A DNA stretch of 64,000 bases, from assembly GCF_004349055.1 (NCBI RefSeq), contig NZ_SMKX01000020.1, forward strand, positions 24,835 to 88,834, written 5' to 3'. The position numbers and the translations under genes were made by a program. This DNA comes from Kribbella antibiotica (GTDB taxonomy: Bacteria; Actinomycetota; Actinomycetes; Propionibacteriales; Kribbellaceae). Of the stretch, positions 36,248-44,780 are shown one piece after another. Below the pieces are notes generated by a model. It saw only the letters and a program-made list of their open reading frames with translations. It was not told the origin of the DNA and ran no database searches. The number at the start of each line of letters is the position of its first letter. Position 1 is the stretch's first letter.

Positions 36248-37248
36248 GGCGCGGGGCCGCTGCTGGCCCGCGCGGTCAGCACCGCGGGGACAAGTGTCCC
36301 CGCGGGCGGGGCAAGCCCGTCCAGCTTGCTGATCAGGAGCTCCACGGCCTGCTGCCCGATCTCCTCGGCGGGGATTGCCACCGATGACAGTCGGGGGCGC
36401 TGGCCCTCCGCAACGTCATCGGCGCAGATCGCCAGCACGGACATGTCCTCGGGGACACGGCGGCCGAGACTGCGCAGGACGTCGAGCAGCGGGCCGATGA
36501 TCGGCTCGTTCTGCACCACCAGGCCGGTCAGCTCCGGCTCCTCACGCAGCAGTTGCTCGACCGTCGCCATGACAGCCTCATGCGCGGGCTCGCACGGAGT
36601 CTCCAGGCCGTGGATGCCGTGCCGCGCCACGGCTGCCCGGAATCCTTCCCTGGTCCGGTGCGCGAATCCGGTCTGCCGTTCGTACACGGCCGACGGCGTG
36701 CCCAGCAGGCCGATGCGTTGGTGGCCGAGGCCGGCGAGATGGTCGACACAGAGCTCGGCGGCCCGGACGAAATCCAGGTCGATACAGGTCAATCCCTCGG
36801 CGTCCAAGGGGAATCCGATCAGGATCGACGGCAGGTCCAGGGCGCGCAGCAGTGGCACCCGCTCGTCGTGCAGCTCGATGTCCATCACTACGACAGCGTC
36901 GACCAGGGCGCTCTGCTGGACGCGCTCCAGGCCGGTGGCGCCTTCGTCGGCGGTCAGTAGCAGTACGTCGTGGTCGTACCGGCGGGCTGACGTCACCACG
37001 GCGGTCGCGAACTGCATCATGACCGGCACGTGCATCCCCGCGCGAAGCGGGATGACCAAGGCCAGCACATTGGACCGGTGCGAGGCCAGGGCCCGGGCAC
37101 TGGCATTCGGCCGGTAGCCGAGCGCGTCGACACTCGCCTGCACCCGTTGGCGTGTCTCGGGTGAGATGGAACGCTTGCCACTGAGAACATAGGACACGGT
37201 GCTGGCCGCGACGCCCGCATGCCGAGCAACGTCGCCGATCGTCGCCAT
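36220..37248 (-). CDS. LacI family regulator of the hemicellulase genes
   Basis: A 342-residue LacI repressor. The DNA-binding head is at residues 2-60: ATIGDVARHAGVAASTVSYV, then RSISPETRQRVQASVDALGYRPNASARALASHR as hinge (key positions only). The ligand domain has VVQNEPIIGPLLDV and LAICADDVAEGQRPRLSSVAIP. ATG at 37248 is preferred over GTG at 37257 because GAGGTG then sits at proper spacing. A perfect GTCGAAGCGCTTCGAC site lies 29 bases upstream, so it probably represses itself. The same palindrome stands before yicI/GH51, GH3, GH12 and GH30, making this the likely regulator of that scattered set. Effector is presumably a xyloglucan- or xylan-derived sugar. Confidence 0.9.
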   Translation of the reverse strand: MATIGDVARHAGVAASTVSYVLSGKRSISPETRQRVQASVDALGYRPNASARALASHRSNVLALVIPLRAGMHVPVMMQFATAVVTSARRYDHDVLLLTADEGATGLERVQQSALVDAVVVMDIELHDERVPLLRALDLPSILIGFPLDAEGLTCIDLDFVRAAELCVDHLAGLGHQRIGLLGTPSAVYERQTGFAHRTREGFRAAVARHGIHGLETPCEPAHEAVMATVEQLLREEPELTGLVVQNEPIIGPLLDVLRSLGRRVPEDMSVLAICADDVAEGQRPRLSSVAIPAEEIGQQAVELLISKLDGLAPPAGTLVPAVLTARASSGPAPQLDRSTTA

Positions 37249-37276
37249 GGGGCCCACCTCAGAGTCGGAGTTGACA

Positions 37277-37292
37277 GTCGAAGCGCTTCGAC
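37277..37292. promoter_or_regulatory. LacI-type operator upstream of the hemicellulase lacI
   Basis: GTCGAAGCGCTTCGAC, perfect 16-bp palindrome, 29 bases before the lacI start. Supports autoregulation. Confidence 0.8.
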
Positions 37293-37489
37293 AATACCAC
37301 TCTGGTGAATCCTCGGACCGGCGTCAAGATCTCGGCCCGCCAGACATTGACCGCGCTTGTTTCGCATTGCATAGTGATGGCGTTCCGCAAGGAATGACAC
37401 AAGCGGTGCCTGTCGAATTCGAATCGAATTCGACATTCTTGATCCCTGGAGTCGGTGGCGGGCCCCTCCCGCCTTTTTTCGGAGCGTAT

Positions 37490-37505
37490 ATCGAAGCGCT
37501 TCGAT
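37490..37505. promoter_or_regulatory. LacI-type operator upstream of GH12
   Basis: ATCGAAGCGCTTCGAT, perfect 16-bp palindrome, 40 bases before the GH12 start. It differs from the other sites only in the outermost base pair. TATATC immediately before and over its left end may be the -10 box. Confidence 0.78.
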
Positions 37506-37545
37506 ACCCCGCCGCTGACGCCCCTCCGAGAAGGGAACACACATC

Positions 37546-38259
37546 ATGAAGAACTGGCTAAGATCATTTTCGACTTCGTCGAGGGCGCTAGCTGCGCTGG
37601 TGACGCTGCTGGCCGCTCTGTTCGCCACGGCCCTGCCGGCCCACGCGGCCACCTGGGAGTCGAGCGACAAGTGGGGCACGTGGTCGAACGGTGGCTACAC
37701 CGTCCGCAACAACGTCTGGGGCAGTGGCGCCGGCGCCCAGTCCATCTGGGCGAACTCCTACAGCAACTTCGGAGTGTGGGCCAACCACCCGAACACCGGT
37801 GGCGTGAAGTCCTACCCGCACTCCGACCGCAACGTCGGCAAGCGGATCAGCTCGCTCGGCAGCCTGACCAGCAACTTCAACGTGTCCAGGCCGGGCAGCG
37901 GGGCCTACTGCACCTGTTATGACATCTGGGCCGACGGCACCAACTACGAGATCATGCTCTGGATGAACAAGCAGGGTGCGGTCGGTGCGATCGGTACCCG
38001 GCAGACGACCGTCTCGGTCGGCGGTCACAGCTGGGACGTCTACCGCGGGTCGAACGGCTCCAATGCCGTCTTCTCGTTCCTCCGCACCAGCAACACCAAC
38101 TCGGGTTCGGTCGACATCAAGGCCGTCCTGAACTGGCTCCGCGGGCAGAACTGGATGGGTGACGTGAACGTCACCGATGTCCAGTTCGGCTTCGAGATCA
38201 CCTCATCCAGCGGTGGCCTCAACTTCACCACCAACAGCTTCGGGGTCAGCTACTCCTGA
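37546..38259 (+). CDS. Secreted GH12 endoglucanase/xyloglucanase
   Basis: Retaining endo-beta-1,4-glucanase of the GH12 jelly-roll family, members of which cut cellulose, mixed-linkage glucan or xyloglucan. 237 residues with a Sec signal (hydrophobic 15-30, cleavage near ALPAHA-AT). Nucleophile Glu135 is in YEIMLWMNK and acid/base Glu217 in FGFEITSSSGGLNF; the N-terminal block WESSDKWGTWSNGGYTVRNN is typical. No carbohydrate-binding module. ATG at 37546 is preceded by AGAAGGGAA. It diverges from the lacI gene, with one operator in front of each. A 17-bp hairpin after the stop isolates it as a single-gene transcript. The regulon and neighbours favour xyloglucan as substrate. Confidence 0.93.
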   Translation: MKNWLRSFSTSSRALAALVTLLAALFATALPAHAATWESSDKWGTWSNGGYTVRNNVWGSGAGAQSIWANSYSNFGVWANHPNTGGVKSYPHSDRNVGKRISSLGSLTSNFNVSRPGSGAYCTCYDIWADGTNYEIMLWMNKQGAVGAIGTRQTTVSVGGHSWDVYRGSNGSNAVFSFLRTSNTNSGSVDIKAVLNWLRGQNWMGDVNVTDVQFGFEITSSSGGLNFTTNSFGVSYS

Positions 38260-38290
38260 CAGTTGCGCTGCCTGCAGGCGGCAAACGACT

Positions 38291-38330
38291 CGACGCCGGC
38301 CAGTTCGTCCCTCCGGACTGGCCGGCGTCG
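38291..38330 (+). terminator. Strong hairpin terminator after GH12
   Basis: CGACGCCGGCCAGT (38291-38304) pairs perfectly with ACTGGCCGGCGTCG (38317-38330); three more pairs extend the stem to 17 with a 6-base loop. It starts 31 bases after the GH12 stop. Confidence 0.8.
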
Positions 38331-38761
38331 GCCGTCCTGGACCCGTTGCTGGTTTGACCTGACTTCGGTGATTTGGGTTAGTGCCTGGGGCGGGTAGCCG
38401 ATGGCAGCGAGTGGTCCAGGCGGCTTGGTCGTTGGCTGAGGGATCCCGGCTGACCGCCATCACCCACTAACTGGGCCGCCCACTCCCGAGTCACGCTCAG
38501 CGCTCCCTGCCCGGACGGCTCCGGAACGACTTCGACGGTGATGCAGGTCCGCACCAGCCATCAGCCACGAGAAGCTGATGCAGCAGTTCTGGGAGCCATT
38601 ATCGCTGAACGTAACAATCGGCCCTGCTGCGGACCCGGCCCTGGACGGCATCACTACTGAGTGTCACTCTCCCCGTAGGGGTTGGGATTATTCACGGATC
38701 ACGTGCCGACGGCGCGTAATCCAGTTGGCGTTGATGCGCGGCGGAGCCAAGGGGGGCTTGA
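38331..38761. other. Gene-free stretch
   Basis: About 430 bases between the GH12 terminator and the next start. Frames on both strands are short and lack ribosome sites. I see no repeat, tRNA or recognisable gene remnant. The promoter of the following two-gene unit should lie at its right end, but no clear -10/-35 pair was identified. Confidence 0.4.
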
Positions 38762-39169
38762 ATGAGCAAGGATCTGCACATCTTCACGGGCGGTATAGAT
38801 CCGTTCGTTTTCCAGGTGAACAACGTCGTAGTACACGTGCACACAGGCATGCCACCGGCCGTCGGACTGAAATCATCCGGTGATCCAGCGGTCCACACCG
38901 GGCTAGATCCAGCGGTGTACGCCCCGTTGGAGCCGGCGGATTACGCGGCCCTTCCGCCAGTTCTCGGTGTTCAGGTGATGGATCCTGACAGCGGGAAGCT
39001 GCTGAAGAAGATCGATGGGTCATGGTCTGCCGAGAAGGTCACGAAGGTCATCGCCCGGACTCATTCGCATGATCATCCGTCGCTCTCGCAGTTGGACAGT
39101 GTGCTGGACGGCCTGTCGACTGCTGAGAACGACGATGCCACCGTCTACGTGTTTCAGCTTGACGAGTAG
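38762..39169 (+). CDS. Hypothetical protein, 135 residues, first of a two-gene unit
   Basis: Not recognised. ATG follows AGGGGGGC at good spacing. No signal peptide or membrane segment. The first half is rich in Val/His/Pro with short pseudo-repeats ending in DPAVHTG, DPAVYAP and PADYAAL (residues about 40-62). The second half looks globular: VQVMDPDSGKLLKKIDGSWSAEKVTK, then an HSHDHP patch and an acidic end (ATVYVFQLDE). Nine bases separate it from the next gene, so the two are probably co-expressed. Neither has any evident link to sugar metabolism. A regulatory or immunity-type role is possible but nothing in the sequence proves it. Confidence 0.6.
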   Translation: MSKDLHIFTGGIDPFVFQVNNVVVHVHTGMPPAVGLKSSGDPAVHTGLDPAVYAPLEPADYAALPPVLGVQVMDPDSGKLLKKIDGSWSAEKVTKVIARTHSHDHPSLSQLDSVLDGLSTAENDDATVYVFQLDE

Positions 39170-39177
39170 GACTCGTC

Positions 39178-40032
39178 ATGGCTGACGCACCCTCGACACT
39201 GGACGCTGCATCAGAACGGATCCGGGAGACGGCCAAGTGGCTGACGATCAGTCTGGCCGCCCTTGGAGGCGTCCTGGTCGGTACTACGCAACTGAGCGAC
39301 ATCGGAGCACTGGAGCTGCGGAGCGACCGCTTCTGGATGGCCGTCGTCGGTGCAGCGATCGCGGCCATTGGCAGCGGCGTCATACTCTTCGCGACCGTCG
39401 CCACGGCAGCCGCGCCGGCCTTGAGTCTGGAACAACTCGCGACGCACACGCCGAAAGGCGCCAAAGACGCCGTCAAGGACCAGACGCTCCTTGAGGGTCG
39501 CAGCAACGTTCAGGCGCTGAAGGACGAATACATCGGGGCCATCGAGGATCGAGAACGGGCGTATGTCGATCACCTGGCCGATCTCTCGAACGAAATCGAT
39601 CGGAACAAGTTCGTCACTGCCAACGCTCGAGCGGTGGCACTCAACGGCATCGTCAAGACCATCGTAGGCGTCTCCGCCTACCGCGAACTCGCTCGGCTGT
39701 GGCGTGCAGCGCGGGTCAAGATCATCGTCGGCGGTGCGCTGGCAGCACTTGGCGTTGGTACCTTCGCCTGGGCGGCCAACCCGCCGGACAAGGTGGTAGC
39801 GAGCGCTGCCGAACCGGCAATACTGGCCGCACCTGAGCCGACAAAGATCACCCTGACCGCTGTAGGCCGCGAGGCCCTCGGGCCAAAGCTCGGTACGGGG
39901 TGCCCGTTGACGAGCCCTATCAGCGTTCTCCAGCTCGGCAGCACAGACGCCGGGCCGGACGTCCTGGTTCAGCAACCGGGCTGCGCGGCCGTGCGATTTG
40001 TCGTCGTGCCTGCCTGGGGCTCGGTGGGGTGA
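39178..40032 (+). CDS. Hypothetical membrane protein, 284 residues, second of a two-gene unit
   Basis: Not recognised. Three membrane segments are visible: about 20-40 (WLTISLAALGGVLVGTTQL), about 52-78 (FWMAVVGAAIAAIGSGVILF) and about 181-199 (IIVGGALAALGVGTFAWAA). Between the second and third is a charged, probably helical cytoplasmic stretch (95-175) rich in Lys/Glu/Arg with DEYIGAIEDRERAYVDHLAD. The C-terminal 85 residues with two cysteines (GTGCPLTS, QQPGCAAV) would be outside if the N-terminus is inside. The paired N-terminal helices plus coiled linker recall two-helix effector modules (SLATT-type) in a general way, but no diagnostic motif was found. ATG is nine bases after the previous stop. 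Confidence 0.6.
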   Translation: MADAPSTLDAASERIRETAKWLTISLAALGGVLVGTTQLSDIGALELRSDRFWMAVVGAAIAAIGSGVILFATVATAAAPALSLEQLATHTPKGAKDAVKDQTLLEGRSNVQALKDEYIGAIEDRERAYVDHLADLSNEIDRNKFVTANARAVALNGIVKTIVGVSAYRELARLWRAARVKIIVGGALAALGVGTFAWAANPPDKVVASAAEPAILAAPEPTKITLTAVGREALGPKLGTGCPLTSPISVLQLGSTDAGPDVLVQQPGCAAVRFVVVPAWGSVG

Positions 40033-40113
40033 GACTTCGGTTGCCCGGCACGGCGCCACTCAGCGAGAGCATCCTCGATCTTGTCCCATAGCCGATCTTT
40101 GTGGTTCTGGGCT

Positions 40114-40962
40114 TCAGTTGGTGAGGAAGGCGGTGATGGCGTCGTCGATCGTGGAGTAGTGGGGGCTGAACCAGACGAGGTGGCTGTCCGCTTCGCTGAT
40201 CAGCGTCTGGGCGTGGGGGATCTGGTTGGCCAGGGTCGTCGGGTGGTGGAGTGGGACGGTGGCGTCGTGACGGCTGTGAACGATCAGGGTGGGGGCCCGG
40301 ACTTTCGCGGGATTGCCGGTTGCCGGCCGGAGGTCGTTGAGGAAGCCTCTGCCGGACTGGAGCATCTGGACGAGTTCGATCATCGCCTGCTGCTGGGCCG
40401 GGGGCATGTCGTCGACGACTCGCCGACCGTCGAGCTTGCTGAGGTCTCGCATCAGGAGGCGCAGCACGAGCTGTGGTCGTCGTTGGGCGAGTTGATGCAT
40501 CGCGGTCCAGGTGAGGCGCTGGATCCAGGGGTTGAAGGCGACCAGGGCCGCGATCCGGGTAGATCGGTGTGGCCATGGCTCGTAGCCGACTGCACTGACG
40601 AGGACGAGATGCGAGACCAGGTGTGGGTGTTGTTCTGCGAGGGCCAAAGCGGTTCGCCCACCGGCTGAGATCCCGACTACGACGATCGGTTCAGGGTCCT
40701 GCGCGGTCAGGAACGCTGCAAGCGTGTCGGCGAACTGCGCGGGGGTGGGTCCGGCTGTCAGCGGGGTGCGGCCGTAGCCGGGACGCGATGGCGTGATCAC
40801 GGTGTAGCCCAGTTTGTGAAAGGTCGCTTCACCCAGATCGACCTGTGCTGACATGTGTCCGCCGTGCAGGACCAGCACGGCCGGGCCGTCGAGCGTGCCG
40901 CTGAGGCGGTACTCGATCCGGTCGGGTGCCGCTATGTCTGAAAGTTCCAGCCGGCCGGTCAT
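40114..40962 (-). CDS. Alpha/beta hydrolase
   Basis: A 282-residue alpha/beta-hydrolase-fold enzyme with no signal peptide. The oxyanion-hole strand VLVLHGGHMSA is at about 29-39, the nucleophile elbow GISAGG near residue 98, the acid in VHSRHDATV near 229 and the catalytic His in EADSHLVWFS near 257. Substrate (ester, lactone or similar) cannot be told from the motifs. It stands alone, 156 bases downstream of the SDR gene on the same strand and convergent with the unknown membrane protein gene. Confidence 0.85.
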   Translation of the reverse strand: MTGRLELSDIAAPDRIEYRLSGTLDGPAVLVLHGGHMSAQVDLGEATFHKLGYTVITPSRPGYGRTPLTAGPTPAQFADTLAAFLTAQDPEPIVVVGISAGGRTALALAEQHPHLVSHLVLVSAVGYEPWPHRSTRIAALVAFNPWIQRLTWTAMHQLAQRRPQLVLRLLMRDLSKLDGRRVVDDMPPAQQQAMIELVQMLQSGRGFLNDLRPATGNPAKVRAPTLIVHSRHDATVPLHHPTTLANQIPHAQTLISEADSHLVWFSPHYSTIDDAITAFLTN

Positions 40963-41118
40963 GCGGCCATCTTCTCAACTGATCCGTTCGGGGGAGCAGG
41001 CCGCGGCGGTGGCCATGTCGGAGAACTGGCCCCTGATCGTGGGCAGGCGCAGCATCCGGCAGGCCTGGTCGACTGCGGCCTCGGCGGTTTGTTCGGCCGT
41101 CCAGATCCGTCTAGCTGA

Positions 41119-42609
41119 TCAGCTGCGGGCCTGCCGTTCGGCACCAAGAGGGTTGGCCGCTGATTCGGCGATGTTGCGTTGCATGCCGCCGAAGACGATG
41201 CCGTGGAACGGCTTGATGGCCCACCAGTACAGGTGACCTGGCAAGCCGTGGGGGTGGAAGAGGGCGCGTTGCCGGAAGATTGTCTGTCCCGCAGCGTTGT
41301 CGTCGATGACGAGCTCCAGCCAGGCCAGGCCGGGGAGCCGCATTTCGGCGCGGAGGCGGAGCAGCTTGAGGTCTTCGACCTCTTCGACGCGCCACCAGTC
41401 GAGGGGGTCACCGACCGAGAGATCCTTCGGATTGCGTCGGCCGCGGCGCAGGCCTGGGCCGCCAAACAGGCGATCGAGCAGACCGCGTGCCCACCAGCCC
41501 AGCCGCCAGGAGTACCAGCCGTTGCCGCCGCCGATGCCTTCGATCACGGTCCACAGCTGCTCGCGACTGGCCGGTACGACGCTTTCGCGCTCGTCGACGT
41601 ACAGGGAGCCGCCGGACCAGTCGGGGTCACTCGGGAAGGGGTCGCTCGGGGCGCCGGGTGTGGCGGCAGACGCCCAGGTGGTGCTGACATCGAGCTCTTG
41701 GACCTTCTGCAGAGCCAGGCCGACCGCGCGGTCGAAGCCGATCAGCCCCGGGCCGGGGTCGGCGACGTACTGCGCGATGTCGTGTTCCTTGCAGATGACT
41801 TCGTGGATCAGGCTGTCGACCAGTGGCCGTGCGATGCTGCTGGGCACCGGGGTGACCAGCCCGACCCAGTGGCTCGACAGTGAAACCGTGAGCAGTGGAA
41901 GCGTGACGATGCGCCGTTGGTTGAGCCCGGCAACTTTCGCGTAGCGCTGCATCATCTCGCGGTAGGTGAGGACGTCTGGACCGCCGATATCGAAGCCCCT
42001 GCTCACATCGGTTGGCATCGTCGCGCTACCGACCAGGTAGTGCAGGACGTCGCGGACGGCGATCGGTTGGATCCGGGTGCCGAGCCAGCGCGGTGTGATC
42101 ATGAACGGCAGCCGGTCGGTGAGGTGCCGGAGCATCTCGAAAGACGCCGACCCCGATCCGAGGATGACGGCGGCGCGCAGCACAGTGACCGGTACGCCGG
42201 ACGCCAGCAGGATCTCGCCTACCTCGCGTCGCGAGTCCAGATGCGGCGAGAGCTCTTCACCTTCGGGGTAAAGACCACCGAGGTACACGATGCGCTGTAC
42301 GCCGGCCTCGCGGGCCGCGCTCGCGAACGTCAACGCGTTGTGCCGATCGCGAGCCTCGAAACGGCGGCCGGTTCCCAGCGAGTGGATGAGGTAATAGGCG
42401 ACATCGACACCCGCCATCGCGGCACGCACCTGGTCTGGGTCGCCCGCATCGGCCTCGGCGACCTCGACGTCGCCGTACCAGGGGCGGTCGCGTAGCCGCC
42501 GCGGATTGCGGGCCATCGCCCGGACGTCGAAGCCGGCCCGCAACAGCTCCGGCACCAGCCTTCCACCGATATACCCGGTCACTCCGGTGACCAGCGCCAA
42601 CTGCCCCAT
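41119..42609 (-). CDS. SDR-fold NAD(P)-binding oxidoreductase with C-terminal DUF2867-like domain
   Basis: A 496-residue fusion. Residues 1-300 are an atypical short-chain dehydrogenase (NDUFA9-like): ALVTGVTGYIGGRLVPELL nucleotide motif, YYLIHSLGTG, and RIVYLGGLYPEG in place of the usual catalytic Tyr-Lys. From about 330 onward a second domain carries DWSGGSLYVDERESVVPASREQLW and ends near LYWWAIKPFHGIVFGGMQRN (START/SRPBCC-like fold, DUF2867 family). ATG has GAAGGGA upstream. It follows the FAD oxidoreductase gene on the same strand with 36 bases between, suggesting co-transcription. Such proteins are often annotated as lipid- or quinone-related; reaction unknown. Confidence 0.8.
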   Translation of the reverse strand: MGQLALVTGVTGYIGGRLVPELLRAGFDVRAMARNPRRLRDRPWYGDVEVAEADAGDPDQVRAAMAGVDVAYYLIHSLGTGRRFEARDRHNALTFASAAREAGVQRIVYLGGLYPEGEELSPHLDSRREVGEILLASGVPVTVLRAAVILGSGSASFEMLRHLTDRLPFMITPRWLGTRIQPIAVRDVLHYLVGSATMPTDVSRGFDIGGPDVLTYREMMQRYAKVAGLNQRRIVTLPLLTVSLSSHWVGLVTPVPSSIARPLVDSLIHEVICKEHDIAQYVADPGPGLIGFDRAVGLALQKVQELDVSTTWASAATPGAPSDPFPSDPDWSGGSLYVDERESVVPASREQLWTVIEGIGGGNGWYSWRLGWWARGLLDRLFGGPGLRRGRRNPKDLSVGDPLDWWRVEEVEDLKLLRLRAEMRLPGLAWLELVIDDNAAGQTIFRQRALFHPHGLPGHLYWWAIKPFHGIVFGGMQRNIAESAANPLGAERQARS

Positions 42610-42645
42610 GACGTCCCTTCCGTTTGTCGGCTACGTGCAGATGCG

Positions 42646-43821
42646 CTAGCGGAGATCTTTTACGACCGACGCGGCGACGCGGTGGCCGGAGGCCAGGGCG
42701 CCTTGGATGGAACTGGTGTCGCGGTGATCGCCGGCTACATACAGGCCGGGGGCTGTCTTGGCCGGGCTGGTGAAGGGGTGTTCGCTGGCCATCCGCGGGA
42801 GTGCGTGGGGGATCCGGTACTCGGCGATCAGGTCCCAGTCGCTGGTCGACGTACCGTAGAGACGTTGCAGGCGCGGACGCACGTCGTTCTCCTGCGCAGT
42901 GGGGATCGAGGCGCTGATCAGGGCTCGGCCGGGTGGCGCGTAAGTCGGCGCGACCTCGCTCATCACCACGGTGTTCAAGTCTCCGTCGAGCAGCAGGATC
43001 GGGCGACGCAGCGGCGATTCCGGAGCTGCGAAGTACCAGGTGGTGACGGAGTTCCAGGCGGGCTCGGTGAGCTGGGGGAGTAGGTCGGCGGCGGTGGATC
43101 CGTCGGTGGCGACCACGACCGCTCGCGCGGTGAGCGGCCCGCCCGAGGTGTCCACGTGTCCCTGCGAGACCGACTCGACGTGAGTGTTGAGGCGGAGTGC
43201 GTCATCGGCGATCAGAGCTGCCAATGCTTGCGGCAGTGCGCGCATTCCATTGGCCGGTACGGCGGCGCCTCCGCGCAGGAAGCATCGCCAGATCAGATGG
43301 AACATCCGCGAACTCGTGGCTAGCTCCGAGTCGAGGAAGACTCCGCTGAGGAACGGGCGGAAGACCTCATCGACGGTCTGCTCGGAGATGCGCCAGCGCT
43401 GCAATTCCCGTTCGGTCGATCTGGGCGGCGCAGTGCGCAGCTGTCGGCCAGGAACCAGGAGAGCGCGGAGAGACAGGGCAGCGACCGCGAGGGCGTCACC
43501 CGGACGCTGTACGGCGAAACGAGCCGGGCCGGCGATGCCGTCCAGGGATAGTTCGTTGCCTTGGGCTATCACCCCGCGGGTGAACGGCTGGAGCTGGAGC
43601 CGGTCCAGGTCGAACAGGCGCCGTACCTGGGGATAGGCCGGAAGCAGGACCTGGAAACCGCGATCGAGGAGGAACCCGTCCACCTCGTCGGTTCGGACAC
43701 GTCCGCCGGCCTCGTCCCCGGCCTCGACGAGCACCACACGCAGGCCGGCCGCCTGTAGGTGAATCGTCGCAGCCAGTCCGGCGAGCCCTGCGCCGACCAC
43801 AATCACATCCGCGTCTTCCAT
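42646..43821 (-). CDS. FAD-dependent amine oxidase / protoporphyrinogen oxidase-like oxidoreductase
   Basis: A 391-residue flavoprotein. The FAD dinucleotide motif is VIVVGAGLAGLAATIHLQAAG (residues 5-25, key glycines 10, 12, 15), followed by the second flavin motif VEAGDEAGGRVRTDEVDGFLLDRG (key GGR). Near the C-terminus the flavin-binding GLYVAGDHRDTSSIQGALASG appears (key G-D and S-GA-A-SG). It resembles phytoene desaturase/PPOX-like enzymes; the substrate cannot be assigned. It lies between the LLM oxidoreductase and SDR genes on the same strand with short gaps (47 and 36 bases), so the three redox genes likely work together. Confidence 0.85.
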   Translation of the reverse strand: MEDADVIVVGAGLAGLAATIHLQAAGLRVVLVEAGDEAGGRVRTDEVDGFLLDRGFQVLLPAYPQVRRLFDLDRLQLQPFTRGVIAQGNELSLDGIAGPARFAVQRPGDALAVAALSLRALLVPGRQLRTAPPRSTERELQRWRISEQTVDEVFRPFLSGVFLDSELATSSRMFHLIWRCFLRGGAAVPANGMRALPQALAALIADDALRLNTHVESVSQGHVDTSGGPLTARAVVVATDGSTAADLLPQLTEPAWNSVTTWYFAAPESPLRRPILLLDGDLNTVVMSEVAPTYAPPGRALISASIPTAQENDVRPRLQRLYGTSTSDWDLIAEYRIPHALPRMASEHPFTSPAKTAPGLYVAGDHRDTSSIQGALASGHRVAASVVKDLR

Positions 43822-43868
43822 ACCGTCGGAGTACCCACGGCGAATCGCGCTGACCTGATCGGCTCAGG

Positions 43869-44705
43869 TCACAGCTGACCGCGCAGGTCGGCGGCGCGGT
43901 CGTAGTCGCGGCGCCAGTCGCCGGTCGGCGGCAGGATGACGCGCTGTACGCCGGCCTGTTCGTAGGCAGCGAGTTGGTCGGCGGCGCGGGCAAGATCGTT
44001 GTCCAGAGTTGGTGCGACGACTGTGGCGCGCAGGGGCGGGCGACCGAATTCGGCGGCCAGGTCGTTGATGGTGGCGAGGTTGGTGCGGACCTCTGTGGGT
44101 GATTGCGCGATGGTGGCCCAGCCGTCGGCGTACCGGGCTGCGCGTTGGTGTGCACGAGATCCGTTGCCGGCAACAACGATCGGCGGTACGGCCGAGCCTG
44201 GCGCCAGTGTCGCCTCGGTGCCGTTGGCGAGCGTCGTCGGACGGCCGGCGATCAGGCCTGGGAGTACGGCGAGCGCTTCGTCGGTCAGGCGGCCGCGATC
44301 GGTGTACTCGACTCCGGCGGCTCGCCAACCGACGTCGCCGTGGGCCGGGTTGCCCGTTCCGACGCCGAGGACGAGGCGGTTTCCGGACACGATCTGGAGG
44401 CTGTTCACCTGCTTGGCCGCCCAGGCGACCGGCCGCAGGGCCAGCAGCATCACGTTGAAGCCCACGGTGATCCGCTCGGTGATAGCCGCGGCAGTGGCCA
44501 GAACCACTGTGCTGTCGAGCATCGGACCACTGGCGATCAGGTGGTCGGTCGACCACACGGAGTCCAGTCCCAGCTCCTCGGCGTACCGGGCACTGGCTTT
44601 CACGTCGGCCAGGATCGGCCGGCTCGGATCAGGCGTGGACGTCGGCAGGATGACACCGATCTCAACAGTCATACCCTGCGCCAACCCAGACCGCTCCATC
44701 CTCAT
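43869..44705 (-). CDS. LLM-class (luciferase-like) oxidoreductase, probably F420-dependent
   Basis: A TIM-barrel flavin/F420 oxidoreductase of about 267-278 residues. Conserved features: IGVILPTSTP at the first strand, SVWSTDHLIASGPML, FNVMLLALRPVAWAAKQVNSL (key residues only), GVGTGNPAHGD, and VVAGNGSRAHQRAARYADGW. Such enzymes reduce or oxidise diverse substrates using F420H2 in actinomycetes. Three starts are possible: ATG at 44705, 44699 or 44672; the last matches the family N-terminus best but has no ribosome site, the first two lie after a G-rich run. It heads the redox cluster LLM-FAD-SDR and is 75 bases downstream of the GH30 gene. Confidence 0.85.
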   Translation of the reverse strand: MRMERSGLAQGMTVEIGVILPTSTPDPSRPILADVKASARYAEELGLDSVWSTDHLIASGPMLDSTVVLATAAAITERITVGFNVMLLALRPVAWAAKQVNSLQIVSGNRLVLGVGTGNPAHGDVGWRAAGVEYTDRGRLTDEALAVLPGLIAGRPTTLANGTEATLAPGSAVPPIVVAGNGSRAHQRAARYADGWATIAQSPTEVRTNLATINDLAAEFGRPPLRATVVAPTLDNDLARAADQLAAYEQAGVQRVILPPTGDWRRDYDRAADLRGQL

Positions 44706-44734
44706 TCCCCCCGTTGCGCTGATCGGTTCGTCGT

Positions 44735-44766
44735 GTGGCCGCAGGTGATCGAGTACCTGCGGCCAC
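44735..44766 (-). terminator. Terminator hairpin after GH30
   Basis: GTGGCCGCAGGT (44735-44746) pairs perfectly with ACCTGCGGCCAC (44755-44766), 8-base loop, directly after the GH30 stop. It should separate GH30 from the LLM-FAD-SDR cluster. Confidence 0.75.
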
Positions 44767-44780
44767 GCACGACCTGCTGA

